A stretch of DNA of 64,000 bases from Gordionus sp. m RMFG-2023 (taxonomy: Eukaryota > Nematomorpha > Gordioida > Chordodea > Parachordodidae). The notes under the pieces are model-generated. The model ran no database searches. It was not told the DNA's origin and saw only the letters and a list, made by a program, of their open reading frames with translations. The position numbers and the translations under genes are program-made. Shown here one piece after another: positions 36,401-49,379 of the stretch (position 1 is the first letter of the stretch; every line of letters starts with the position of its first letter). The stretch is from positions 43,935,366-43,999,365 of the forward strand of contig NC_088777.1 of assembly GCF_954871325.1 (NCBI RefSeq), read 5' to 3'.

Positions 36401-39400
36401 TTAGGCCCAGGCAATACTAGGGCTTTTTTTACAACACAGTCAGGTTTTCATTATTATAGTGATGGACCTGATTGGTATAATTAGATTAATTTATTCTCTT
36501 TGTTTCCTTGGCTGATTATATTTTGTTTTCGTCGTAAAATAAATTTAAAAATAAATAAATCCTTAATACAGGCATCTTAATTGAAAACGAAAAAAAGATA
36601 TTGCAAACATTTGCTCCAGGAGACGTGTGGTGGGTAACTTTAATATGGTCAATAGCATTAATTAATAAAGCGCGTTCTGAGGGTTACATAAGAGATCAAT
36701 TTAGCACAATAGATCTAATAAAAGTTACTACATTCACAATATGCATTAAATATAAATTGTTTAGGAGTTAATGAAATTGAGAGGAAATATGGGAAGATTG
36801 CTGGGGCAAGATTGGATAAGTTTTCCATTAGTATACACTCAAGTATATATGGAATTATATAAATGTGCGTTTAATAATAGGTTCAAAATGATTGTTTATT
36901 TTACATCTATTGATCTAATATATAATATATATTTTTATTGAACTTAGCAGCCCTAAATGCAATTATATTGTCTTTTAGTCTTTAGTTTTTACATAAAAAT
37001 ATAAGTTTTTGAATAAAAATATCAAGTCTAAAAAATTTAGATTATTCACGTGCTATCGATTATGCAAAATTTTAGAAGATATCTAAATAAAAAAATTGTC
37101 TCATAATTTCACTGTAAAAAATTATTATCTGAATCTATCATATCGACTTAATTTTCTTTGTTTCATGTAATCTACTATCCGGAGTTGTTTAAATATACTT
37201 TCTAAATGTATAAATATTTATGTTGTAAACGATTTCGTTTAAATTGAACGCGTTCCTGAAGGAAGTTTGTTTTTTGAAAAAGTGATGAATGACATTCCTT
37301 TTATTTTTGGCAAATTTTGAACGTGAAAGCCTTACTTTTTTTTTGACGAATGCATTCTTTTTTTATATTCGTTCAATTTTAAAATCTTATGTTGAGAATA
37401 AAAAATATTAATTTAATATTAATCCAAAATTAGAAAAAAGGTTTAACTATTTAATCATGTTTCCTTTATCACATTTGAATTTTTTTAAGCAGCCACTATT
37501 TCTGTCCTATAATATAGTTTTATAACTTGAATATTATTATTTATAGAGATGTTGTTATTTCAACATCAATTTCTGATTTTAACATTAACATAACATTAAA
37601 TATAATAAATAACAGTATCATCATATTATCTATGTATATCCTTACAAAGATGTTGTTATTTCATCATCATCTTCTGATTTTAACATTAACATTAAATATA
37701 ATAAATAACAGTATCATCATATTATCTATATATATCCTTACAAATGTAAATGTGTTCAAAAAGTAACCAGCAAGTTCTAATTTAAAGAGATACTTGATTA
37801 TAATATTTATTATTTTATATAATGCAACTATAAATATCCTGTTAATAATTTATTTTTATATATTAAAAATTAATGAGGAATGCTTTTTCAATAAAAAAAA
37901 ATTATTTTTATTCACTTAAAACTATTAATTTTAAACATGGCAAATCTAATATAACGTATTAAAAAAATATATGGTATTTATTTATATTAAATTAAATATT
38001 AAATAAAATTTAAAAAAAATATTTATTCATAAAGTTTTGAACGAAGGTGAACGCGTTCAGGAATATAAAAGCGTTCTTTTTTTTGAAGGTGAACGTTGAA
38101 CGTAAACGCGTTCAATTATTTTAGAAATGTTTACAGCACTAATAAATATCGATATAAATAATTTTCTAAAGATATATAGGCTAATACACTCTGAATGGGA
38201 TTGTTTCAGAATTTTTAATTGATCATAGTTGGTTTTAAAAAACTTAACTATTGAAAATGGTTCTTCGTAACAAAATTAATTATTAAATCATCTAGACAGG
38301 TTTGAGTAATGTAAAAAAAAATCAATATTAATTTGTTATTGAAGACGAGACCATATTTAAATTTTAAGTTTGACTTTGAATTTAGCAGTTTTTTTGTTGT
38401 ATTATTTTTATTATATCAAAATAATATGTGTTCTAGGGTTTTTGAGGCTTATATAATATTATTTATGCTAAAATCTTAATTAGGTCGTTTATAAAAATCG
38501 TTCTTGCATTGCTCAGAATTAAAAAATACCGAAAGCTGAGAATATTTACTGAATTTTATATATATTTTTCTTAAAACCTATAACGGTTCGGACAGTTATA
38601 TTTCTTTGAGCAATTCATTTTTTAAACTGAGCGTTTCCTTTTATATTTGAACAATTATTATTTTTTCTAAAAAATTAAGTTATTTATCAGTATTAAGAAA
38701 TAATTCTTAGCATTCAGTATATTTTTTGATATGAATATGTATACAGATAGTTTAAGGATTTTTTTGCAATTCAGAATTAATTGCTAATTAAATAGGAGCC
38801 AAAACTTGCCTCTAAACATATATTGATTGGGTTTTTCATTCTTTCTTCAATTTTTAAGACTATAGAATTTATTAATTATTTTTTGAATAAAGAATAGATA
38901 TGCTATAAATATCGAAATTCTTTAAGATTTATTACTTCTCACTTAATAAAAACCGACGCTTTTTTTTTAAATTTAATCGCTCAGAATAAAAAAAAACTTA
39001 AAGCTAAGGATTTATACTGTTCACAGATATTTCTTTTAAAATCAAAAACGATTTTTTAAAGTAAAAATTTTAATTTTCTAATGATAAATGGATATTCAGC
39101 ACTCAATGTCACCAGATTACCTATTGAGAGGGGATTGGGGATTAATTATATATATGTATATACACAATATGCCAACATGAATATCAAATGAAAGTTTATA
39201 CAAAGATCAAATAATTATTGATGCTAATCACTCTATGTGTATAGGTGGGTATTAGAAAAGATCTAACATTGTAATTTTACTCATCGCTATATCTTTAGGG
39301 GATTCAAATATTAGTATTATGTGTAAGATTCCTGAATGTTTAATTTACTCTTTTTATTTAACCAAAACCATAATTAAATATCAAGAGATTCACATTAAAA

Positions 39401-42400
39401 TAAGCCCTCGTGACCAGTAATTTTTATTTTGAAAAACCTGCAAGGACTACTACAACAGATGGGAGGAGGGATTATGACATAATATCATCATTGAAATTAG
39501 AGGGCGCAGAAGCATGGGAACCAAAAGTGGAGGGGGGAAATATTTTTTTAGAAAATTTATAATCATATACAAATTCTTAAAATCAATAGCAATAAGAAAA
39601 ATTATTATACTGTTTCTAAGCGATTCATTTTCTAATCTGAGCTTTTCCGTTTTATACTTGAGCATTAAATATTATTTCCCAAGACATTAAGTTTCATTTG
39701 AGAATTCTGAGCTTTAAGATTTATTCTGAGAGTATAAGGATTTTTTTTTCTTAATTTAGTTTTAATTCTGAGCAGTTAAATAGGAGCTCTTTTTTTATAT
39801 ATTAAATCACGTCCAAATTAAAATGTTTTTTTTTCTATAACGAGTCGAATAAAATATTATATTAGTATTATGTAAAAGATGGTAAACTCATTAAAAAAAA
39901 TAAAGCCTATTCTTTTATTTTAAAATTAATGATTCAATAAAATTTATAAGGTGGTCATTTTTTATGTAACATAATACCTTAATATTTATGAATGGCAAGC
40001 AGATATTTACAAAATTTAAATTCATATTAATGCTAATTTATAGGTCGTGATGATGGGAGTTTATTCCTTTTGCATATTGTGTTTATTTGGGAGGCAAATC
40101 TTTTTGATAACAGATGCTTTTGAATCGTCTATTGCCGATATTAATACAGTCGTAATAACCCAGAATATAAATGATTACAGTGCTCCTTTCCGAACGTTAT
40201 TACATTATACGATTTATATCGGCTGGCTAAAAGTATAAACAGCTTTTATATATTGAACTAAATTTTAAAATCCTGGTGCATAATTTGATGTAATGTTAAA
40301 AACCATGATATAGGTAAATATTTGTTTATAGTGAACTAAATATTTTTACCCCGAGTAAAACACATTAACTAAGTCTCAATGTATTGATCAGCTTATTACA
40401 TAAGCTCTGCCATCTAATGTTGTTAAACTGCACTATTTGAGCCCATTTTTAAAAACGGCTAGCTTAATACTTCATCCAGAAAAATTTTACGCAAGCCTGA
40501 AGATTTTGTTCATAGAGGGAACATAGGTCTTAATTATTGAAATCTCAAGGCTTAGGCAATATTTTTCTGGCTAAAATATTGAGTTAGCCGTTTTTAAAAA
40601 TTGGCTCAAAACGAGCCGTTTAACAACACTACTGGCATCTATAATATTTGTGATATTCAATTTTATTTTGCATAGTCATCTCTATCTATCACATTAAAAA
40701 GCTTATAAATTAATAAACATTAAAATAAACCCAATTGAATTCTTTCAAATATTTATATTTCTTTATCTATTTTGATGTAATATTTTGCTACCAGTAATTC
40801 ATCTTGTGAGGGGGGGTTGGGGGGAGGGGTGGGGATTAGGGAATTGTTACGCATGAAATTAGAAGATGACGAATAACGCTTTAATAACATTTAACCCGTT
40901 TTTGCTTTGTGTCAAATATCGAACTTTTAATTAATTTTTTTGATTTGGAATATTTTCTGTTCAATATTTTAATTTAAAGATTATTAATCTTGTTGACTGA
41001 TCTTTATTACATGTTTATTAGCTATTATTATTTTATTTATATATTAACTTATTATAAGAATTTTAAAAAAAAATCATAACAGGTAAATGCTTTAAATATA
41101 TAATTTCTATATAATATTTACAAATTTTATACTTTTTGTATTGTGTTTAGACAGGATTTAATAAATAGAATATAGCAGGTTATGTTTACTTATTCATTTG
41201 TGTCAAATAATTTATTTTATTATTCATGTTCCGATATTGGAATATCGCAACTCATAAGAGTAATAATTATGTTCGAAATTTCTTACAATTGTATAATTTT
41301 TAAATTTTTGAATATTATTAATGAAATAAAAATCACATAAATAGTTAAAGAATATATCATAAATATTTTTATAACAGATTAATTTCACCATAAAAGCATT
41401 GAAGAATTGGTTGAAATAAGAAAAAGATTATCACACAGTATGACTTTCTTTGAGCCATCTGATGATGAAAATCATAGTGAGGAAAATAGGGAAGATGACG
41501 ACGAAGGTTGTATAATAGATTATCTTAGTTTAGGCAGGTATAGTTTTATACAACATGGAGCTTGAATTACATCAATTAAGAGTTTATATTGATAAAATAA
41601 ATTATATTACAAAAAAAGGATTTAATTTCACAATATTCCCAATCTTCAGAAACGATTAAAAATTTGTCTTATCATGCATGATACTAATTCTTTTTAATCA
41701 TAAATTTTACAGTGTAAATTTTATTTCAATAGAAAGGAGCATTAGATGAAAGGGGGGAAAATCTTCAGTCGAATCTTCAATAGGCTAAAAAAATACATGG
41801 AGGTATTAAATGTAGTGTTAATCTCCCGAAATCATATTAGAAGCTAATACTTATATACATTTTATATATTATTTGAATATAAATTGATATTGATTTGAAA
41901 AATAAAATAATACTACCGATGTTCTTATATGAGGACAACAATTTTCTAAAGAACTTGGAGATTTAAAAAAAATGTAATATAGCAGTTTTATTTTTACACA
42001 ATAATTTATAAAAACCATTAAAAAAATTTAAACTGGGCAAAAACGGGTATATTTCGCTGAATCATTTTTAAAATTCCAATATAATTAAAGCTAAAATTAC
42101 AAAATATATTTGGATTTAAAATATGTATGTGACGAATCCTCATTATTTACAGAAAATGTAGGCTTGCCGAAATAGTAAACTCATACATCAAATTTTGATT
42201 ATATTACCATATATAGTTAGATAGATGGATGATTTGTGTTTTAAGATTTAAGAAAAGGGTAAAAAAAAATAATTGATTTTATTTCATTATAAAAAAATTG
42301 GATTATTGATTAATCTTAAAAAAATTTGAGTATATTATTAATTTATAATGTATTGTTTAATTATAAAAATGAAAATATATTTAAATAGAATAATTAATAA

Positions 42401-45400
42401 ATTTTTTTAATATAAATAAAACCTTAGGCAGCTGAAGTATGTTTAAATCCTATGGGCGAGGATGACGATGATTTTCCTATTAACTGGTTAATAGATAGAA
42501 ATCTTTACGTAAATATAAATAAAATGTTTTTGGTTATTGTATTACATTACATTAGATATCTTATATATTGATTGATGAAATGCACCAAGTATGTCCACCA
42601 ATAATCAAGGATAATTTCTGGGATAAAGAAATAGCTCGACTTCCTTATAATCAGGCCACTAAAAAATTTAAAATTTTCCAGCCATTTGAAGGTTCTGCTG
42701 CAAAACTCATGTATAATTAATTTATGCGTATAGTTCAAACTAATTTATACCATTATAGCATAAAATTAAAAGAATCAGCATATTTATTCACTGATGTCAT
42801 ACCAATAAAACATAATTTTAAACTACGTACTGATATTGAAAATGAAAAAACGACGAAGAATAGGTATATATTATAAGAATATAGAACTTATTATATAGTT
42901 TTTTTTATGAATATCTATAAATTCAGAAACAGAGAATTTATCAAAATCGTTTTATTTATTAAATTTGAATTTTTAATCATTTCTTATATCTTTATTAGAA
43001 GTTGACCTGGGCCGAATTGGATAGAAAAAATTTAATCGGGTTTCTCGGTCCGGTTAAAAATTTTCTTATCCGAACTACCTTTTATGAGCAAAATCTCCAA
43101 GCTCACACAATATTATTTTGGCTAAAATATTGATCGGACCGTTTTTAGAAATCGATCCTAATTCCGCTTATAAGAAACAATTTCATACTAGGAAATTAGA
43201 TTTTTTGAGTAAGTCTATTTACAAATCATTTGAAAATTAGCTATTCACCGAATTTGTCAATAAGAGAGAACTTTTGAGTATAATTTAAGATCCAAATTGA
43301 TAGGTCAATTTTTGTTATTTAACGTGTATACTGCGTTTAAATGTGGTAAATATTGAAAATTGGTTTAAAAATCTAGAATTATTTTACGAAAGATTTATTT
43401 ATACATTATAAAATATTGCATTCTTATAATTTTATTAAGGGAAACTATAAATGAAAAACCCGATATCTCGAAATTTTCTGATAATGCTGAATCTGAAAAG
43501 GGTAATTGTTGTATATATAATATATAGGGATAAAAAAACCTTTTTTTTTCAATTATTTTTTATTTTAACTTTTGAGTGTTTCAATTTTTGTTTTTGTTTT
43601 TAAAGCTTTTATTCCCTTTTTTTACATTAAAAAAACAGATTTAGGCTTTTTATGCTTTTTTTCTCGCATACTATAGTACTCAAACCCATCTATTATGCAA
43701 CTACCCTTTTTTTGAATCAAATTATTATATATAAATATTTTATCAGATTATATTATTTATAATTTAAAAAATTATTAGTTTTTTTTCTTAAACTTAAATA
43801 ATCTTGAAATATTATAACAAAAATGGCACATGTTACAGAGAAGATCATCTCCATCATTATGTTTGACATTTCTCTGTCCTTATTCCTATTTCTAAAGCTT
43901 ACCTCACCACACTAAGAGATTACCTTAATTTCGTCTCAACACAAATGTTAAGCTGAAAAATTATGTTAAATTCACAATTGATCAAAAATATAAAAAGCTA
44001 ATATTGATTGATATGAATGTGAATGAACAATTCGAAGGGACATATAATCGTTGATTCTACAAGTCCCAGATAAAAAAAAGTAAAATAATGATACAGATAT
44101 ACAGTTGAGAATAATATTGCTCTCTATTTTACCAACTATAAATTTATTTATATATATAAAATATTCTTTAGAGGGTGCTCAAAAATCTTTAGCTGCTGCC
44201 TGACCCTCCCATCTGACGTCTATGAGAATCATAACCCAACTGCTTAGAAAGAAAGTTAATATACCCCTAATCCTTATAATATGAGTATAAATTTCTTAAA
44301 TATGAACATCTTTATGGATTAACATAAGTATGTGAGAGTAAAATATAGTATAGAAAGTTATATATGTAATTTATGGGTTGCCGACTAGCGAATTTATATT
44401 AAAACATATAACGAAGAAATAGTTTAAGGAAGTAACTTTTCCTTAACTCATTCAAACTTGAATAAAAGTAAGGAAGAAAGATTTTATCTATTTTTGATCT
44501 TGAAAAAATTCAAGAGATTATTAAAAGAAATATAATCCTGATGAAATATAACAATCAGGAGTTGTAAGCTGTCACAGTCTTGTAATTTAATTATTATTTT
44601 TATAAAGAATTAACATTCAAATCAATTTAAAATGCAAAAATAGTGAAATAAATACATTCGGATTTTACCCTATAAATAAAAAAATACTTTAAATACATTG
44701 ATTACTATTACGATTATTAAAATGGTATATAATATAAAATACCCCCCACATGTATCAAAAATTATGTACCGATTCGAAAATGTTGAGTCATATATTAAAA
44801 TGGGCTTGGTTATTATAGTATACCACAATATTATACACTTAAATATATTATTTATTTTTATAATATTTAAAATTTATACTTAACTATTTTAGTCTTATCC
44901 TGGTAAGTTTATTTAATTCCTGATTGGTTGGGTTTAATAAAAATAATCTCTAATTATCTAAAAATTGAGTATAATAATTTAGGTCATTTGATGATATTTT
45001 ATTGATGTAGATATGTATAAATTTGCATTTCCCTGAACATTTTTGTTTTATAGCATAACTCACATTAATTAAAATTAGACAGGATATTAAATTTGGAGTC
45101 AAATTTAGCCGGCCAAGAAAAAGAAGACCCAAAGATTCTTGAAAAATTACCCGAAAATGTAAATTTATATTTTATTCAAGTATATTTAGATTTATTGTGT
45201 GATATATTGGTTATAACCAGAAAACATTTCACTCAGGAATAGGGAGGGTATAAGGAAAACTATTTTTTGATGTCTTTCTAAAATACTTTTATTCGATTCT
45301 CTTCTAGATGTAGTTTATAACACCCTCTTCAGTACACAGCTCCATAAAAATATACTGTTTTATTTGCTCTGCTATTTCATCAACTTGACTTGTTAAAGAT

Positions 45401-46402
45401 TAATGGTGATGCCAATAATTTTATTAAAGTTTTAAAACAGAAATCAATTTATTAATCATTCCCAAAAATTGTTTATTTAAAAACATTCAATTAAAATGAA
45501 AGTAAAAATAATTTATAAAAATATCCTCAATTGGAGTTATTTTTAAAATCAAATTTATTTTTAACGTCACTAAATAAATCATATCATTTGATCTTTTTAT
45601 TATTTTAATGTAGACTCTTCTACAGTGTTGTTAAACGGCCCGATTTTTGTCGATTTTAATAAACGACTTGATTAATATTTTAGCCAAAATAATATTTTCT
45701 AAAAATTAAAATTTGATAAATAGAAGTCCAAACCTTCTGCCACCTATGACAAAAATCTCCAGGCTTATATAATATTATTTTGGCTTAAATCTTAATCGTG
45801 CCCTTTTAATGGACCCCAATCGGGGCCGTTTAATAACAGTATCTGTGATCATAATAAATTAAATAACAAGGCAGGTTCAGCCTTGATCTAGAGGCCGCTT
45901 AAACCTGCCAGTGTTTTTGCTGGCTATTTTATAGGTCTATAAATTACTTGTTGAGAAGTTGAGAAGTTGTTGCTTTTACATGTTTAAAATTAGATTATCG
46001 AACAAATGGCTTAGTCTATGACTCATATTAAACCCTAAAGACAAAAATATATAAATATGCGAATAATATTGATATTCAAATTGAATATCAGCCATTTATA
46101 TTCAAAACCTTTGAATATTAAATTATTTATTGTTTATTCATAAAATTAAGTATAGAAATGGGGATATTTTTGGAAACCACAATAATGAATATTTTCCGAA
46201 CTAAAATTATTCATTTTTACCCAAAAAAATAAAAACATTTTTCTGTTGGGAGGGGAAGGGACAGAAATGGGGGAGAGGGGAAGAGATGGAATCGAACTAT
46301 GGACCTAAATATTTGTATTTAATATTTTTTATAAAATTCATCTTTATTTTCTAGGATTTATTATTTAGATCTTTGGATAAAACTGGAAGCGAAAAATCTT
46401 AA
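33456..46402 (+). CDS. Bestrophin copy B, 12 exons, 454 aa
   Basis: Exons: 33456-33523, 34666-34776, 35384-35523, 35571-35732, 36572-36723, 36765-36842, 40044-40232, 42428-42508, 42556-42710, 42759-42863, 45083-45158, 46355-46402. Every exon length equals copy A except the last, one codon shorter. Features kept: MTVSYSADF start, WRGS, pore neck [10 protein letters not shown] (V76, F80, F84), [26 protein letters not shown]. Distinctive changes: F at 78 and S at 79 in the neck, C at 34 in the first membrane segment, and a less acidic S3-S4 loop ([18 protein letters not shown]). Introns 3, 5, 8 and 9 are 47, 41, 47 and 48 nt. All frames are open and all splice sites canonical, so it is probably functional. 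Intron 6 hosts a private MITE. Confidence 0.93.
37210..38149. mobile_element. 924-bp hAT-type MITE in bestrophin B intron 6
   Basis: ATAAATAT at 37210-37217 and 38142-38149 flank the element. The ends are related inverted repeats (TTATGTTGTAAACGATTTC, and inverted TAGTGCTGTAAACATTTC). The perfect palindrome GAACGCGTTC occurs near both ends (about 37248 and 38050), with a variant ACGCGTTCAAT at 38105. Copy A has the empty site near 20657 (GTATAAATATCGG). No protein is encoded. Confidence 0.85.
37548..37746. repeat. 101-bp tandem duplication inside the MITE
   Basis: Two adjacent units, each beginning GATGTTGTTATTTCA (37548 and 37649) and ending with TATATCCTTACAAA, nearly identical. They account for an apparent small reading frame here, which is not a gene. 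Confidence 0.9.
40425..40631. mobile_element. Hairpin MITE, TA-flanked, bestrophin B intron 7
   Basis: TA at 40425-40426 and 40630-40631 enclose 203 bp that fold back on themselves. The left ATGTTGTTAAACTGC matches the inverse of GCCGTTTAACAACAC. Inner arms containing TTTTTAAAAACGGCTA also pair. Copies A and C have no such sequence at this place. Size, TA target and fold-back structure suggest a Tc1/mariner-mobilised MITE. Confidence 0.85.
43079..43160. repeat. Half copy of the hairpin MITE, bestrophin B intron 10
   Basis: AATCTCCAAGCTCACACAAT, then ATTATTTTGGCTAAAATATT and GATCGGACCGTTTTTAG, matches the right arm of the hairpin MITE family. No left arm is seen. Confidence 0.5.
45621..45841. 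mobile_element. Hairpin MITE, TA-flanked, bestrophin B intron 11
   Basis: TA at 45621-45622 and 45840-45841. Ends are CAGTGTTGTTAAACGG and, inverted, CTGTTATTAAACGG. The interior pairs through TTTTAGCCAAAATAATATT and AATATTATTTTGGCTTAAA. The length is 217 bp. Copy C shows an uninterrupted site near 62935 (GATAGTGATCATAATTAATC). Confidence 0.85.
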
Positions 46403-46523
46403 AAACAATACTATTTTAAATGGACCTTGATATAATATGTTTTTAAAGTTAATTTAATCAATGATAAAGTTTATATCAAATAGTTTATAAGAATTATCAT
46501 GTATAAGTTTTTAAATTTTTTAT

Positions 46524-46529
46524 AATAAA
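46524..46529 (+). promoter_or_regulatory. Candidate polyadenylation signal, bestrophin B
   Basis: AATAAA within TATAATAAATG, 122 bases after the stop, conserved in position with copy A. Confidence 0.45.
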
Positions 46530-46865
46530 TGTTATGTTGTCTTGTAGGAAGATACAGTAATTATTTTACTATTCAACCTTCTTATATTATACACAATTTC
46601 TTTTAGGTATCTTCAAAAAATTTATCAAAAATATTCCCCATTTAATATTTTATATTCATTATTTCAAAATAATGGGACATAATTGCAAAACGCGAAATCA
46701 TGTAACCATCAATGTTCATTATTACAAAAAAATTTTATGGGTATATATATGGAGTCTCAGACTTAATTAGTTTTTTAAATCTGTTTTTCAGAAAAAGTTT
46801 GACAATGTCGTAAATTATACTTACAGTTGTTTAAAAGCGAAGTGTTTGGAAAAAATATGCGATTT

Positions 46866-47005
46866 TTTCTGCATTTCTTTCTTTCTTTTTCTTTCTTTCT
46901 TACTTTCTTTTTCTTTCTTTCTTACTTTCTTTTTCTTTCTTTCTTACTTTCTTTTTCTTTCTTTCTTACTTTCTTTTTCTTTCTTTCTTACTTTCTTTCT
47001 TTTTT
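46866..47005. repeat. Pyrimidine microsatellite, 22-bp units
   Basis: About five units of TTTCTTTTTCTTTCTTTCTTAC flanked by irregular TTTC repeats. The coding strand is almost pure pyrimidine. The Phe/Ser/Leu frames it produces are artefacts. The equivalent part of unit A (about 28640-28700) has no such array. Confidence 0.95.
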
Positions 47006-48400
47006 CGGTTCTTTCTCGATATTTGTTATTCATGCCATAATTTAATTTATTCATAATTTCTCTTAATTTTATTTAACTTTTAATATATATTCATATAATT
47101 ATTTTTACCATTTTAATAACATTTGTGGTTTAAATTCCTTATTCTTTCTTTTTTAATTTAGAAATAATTGGTTTTAATTTGGTTCTCTCATCTTAGTTAA
47201 AACTTAATCCTACTCTGTTTCTGTTCTAAATTTTTTTTATTTTTTCTATCAATTTTATCCTTTAATGATTACATTCCCTAGTCATCTAAATTCCCATAGC
47301 AACTTAATCCAAATTTGAGAGTGAGATAGGCATGTTCAAAATCACATAAAAAATCATCTATCTCTTTAATTGCTAATAATTTAATAAAATTTTTTTGATT
47401 AATCATTTTATAATTATTTTTTAAGTAACAGGTAGCCAATAATTTTATATATAAATATGCTATCATATAATGTGAAGCTATTATAAAATTCATTGATATT
47501 AAAGTTTTCTAAAATATCAAAGCATTTTTATCATTATATATTTATAGCAAATAAGATTTTCATACTAAATTAAATATAATTTACAAATTTTTATTTTTTT
47601 TTTAATGATGTGCTTAAAGTGTAAATAAACTTGACCAGATCACAATATAATTTAGAAATTTTGATAAAATAAATTTTTTGACTCTAACTAATCTATATTA
47701 TTTAATCACTATATTAATATAGAAGTGATTTTAAAACTTTCGCATTTATCCGATAATATATAACATCTTTAAACAATATTTTCAAAACGCATTATTTTTT
47801 GTATTTATGAATATTGCATAAATGTTTCAAAGATATATATAAATCATTGTTCTGGAAGGGAGAACATTTTGATTCTCTGAAATCTACCTCCATGGAAATC
47901 ATAGGGTTAGGATTAAAGATAACATTGATGAGGATTAGGGTTAATCAATTCAAAATGGTTGCATTTTAATAAAATTAGAGCCTTGTATTTTTAGTAAATT
48001 ACTATACGTTAAATGGCATCATATATCATTAATCGAAATTTATAGGATAGATTAGTTTTACAAATACTATAATTTACATTTTAGGCAAAATTCGATTTTT
48101 TAAAAACGCATTCAACAGATTATTAAGCTATTTTCCAAACAATTAATTTATCAGATAATTTTTTTTAAATTTGAAAAATCTGGTTTTTCCGGGAAAGTTT
48201 TCCAACGTTTGTACAGTTCTCACTATATATATTTCAGACAATTTTTAGGATATTACACATGCTGACTAAGGTTGGGTAATACACAACGGCAAATATTTCA
48301 CTTAAACTGTCATTATTTATAAAAATAGTATGAAGTTATCTATCTTCATAATGAAATTCATGGTCAAGACTATTCATTTATGGTATTCCTAAGGTTATAG

Positions 48401-49379
48401 TAGTTGGAATATTGTAAAAAAAAGAATTGTCTTCTTAGATAAGTGAGAATTTTCAGCCCATTGAAATGAGGTTTTTACCAAAATTAATTTTAAAGCATAA
48501 GTATTTGACATTACAATATCCAAAGCTCTAGATAGAACTAACTTATGCACCCTCAAGCTCTTAATCTCTATTTCCGATGTAGGCCAGATGCAGATAGATT
48601 AATTTTAATTCCACAGTAAAGTGTATACCTCTCACTAGGGATTACACTTGAGTAAACATTCGTTAAATCTAACATCAGAAAAATCCTCTTTCGGTGGTCG
48701 ATATAAAAAAAACAAATATTCGGAGTTAAACAAAGTTGTTACTGTTGTCACACCAAACTACCAAAACTTTGGCTACGAGGCACTTTCCCTTTGAAGGGCT
48801 ACTAGAAAAATGACGTTTCTCACGGGCGATTCTAAAGGATATTTATATATTCGTCAGAACATTAGCATTTTACATTGTCTATTCCCATCAATGTTTTCTA
48901 CCATTCCCTTAATTTCATCTACACTTTTATTACCTTACTACCTCACGCAAGACATGGGGTGTATACATATAATCAGTGCCATAGCTAAGATTTTTTGGTA
49001 GGTGTCTAATTTTAAAAAATATTTGTGGGCTTAGGCCGCCAGTTTTGGTCTATAATAAATATTTCTGAATTTCATATAGTTTAAAAGATTATATCAAATA
49101 ATTATTTAATTTAGGTGCTCACAAAAATCACAAGTATTTAATAAAATATAAAAATTTATTTAATGAGTTTTATTAAAAAATAGGCATTTTGTTAACTAAA
49201 ATAATGTGGCTTTATTGTTAAATAGTAAAATTCAGGATAATAAAAAAAGGTAATATCGCGAAAAATATAAATTGCATAGGGTAATAAAATGTAATACGTT
49301 AAAAGAATCAAAAAAGAAATGTAACATTAAAATCATAATAATTCAAAAATAAATGATTAGAAATATATGTCTACATTCC
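48401..49379. other. Spacer after unit B with a possible hAT end
   Basis: No host gene recognised. CAGTGCCATAGCTAAG at about 48975 resembles the end at 63081 (CAGTAGCGTACGCAGG) and the phrase at about 61780. These are probably ends of related hAT-type elements. Between 48540 and 48780 the sequence is GC-richer and may be old element DNA, but I cannot assign it. Confidence 0.35.

Larger units (their letters stand above)
46403..48223. other. 3' flank of bestrophin B
   Basis: Collinear with the A flank up to the pogo insertion site. AATAAA at 46524-46529 matches the A position. It holds the pyrimidine microsatellite described separately and no further exon. Confidence 0.5.
33345..48400 (+). repeat. 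Segmental duplication unit B
   Basis: Collinear with unit A, introns and 3' flank included, and head to tail with it. B carries private insertions in intron 6 (924 bp), intron 7 (203 bp) and intron 11 (217 bp), and lacks the pogo element and minisatellite of A. Its intron 10 shares about 1.2 kb with unit C that A lacks. Confidence 0.85.

Noticed and set aside
37527-37766. Small frame of 79 residues
   Set aside because: It is a translation of the 101-bp tandem duplication inside a non-coding MITE.
44698-45132. Small frames on both strands in intron 10/exon 11 of copy B
   Set aside because: Not conserved in copies A or C. The conserved frame here is exon 11 on the plus strand.
46827-47045. 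Phe/Ser/Leu-rich frames
   Set aside because: They are translations of the 22-bp pyrimidine microsatellite.
48540-48960. GC-richer stretch that might encode part of a retroelement or a host gene
   Set aside because: No frame shows a family motif that I can name, and the small plus-strand frame at 48810-49001 is not conserved.
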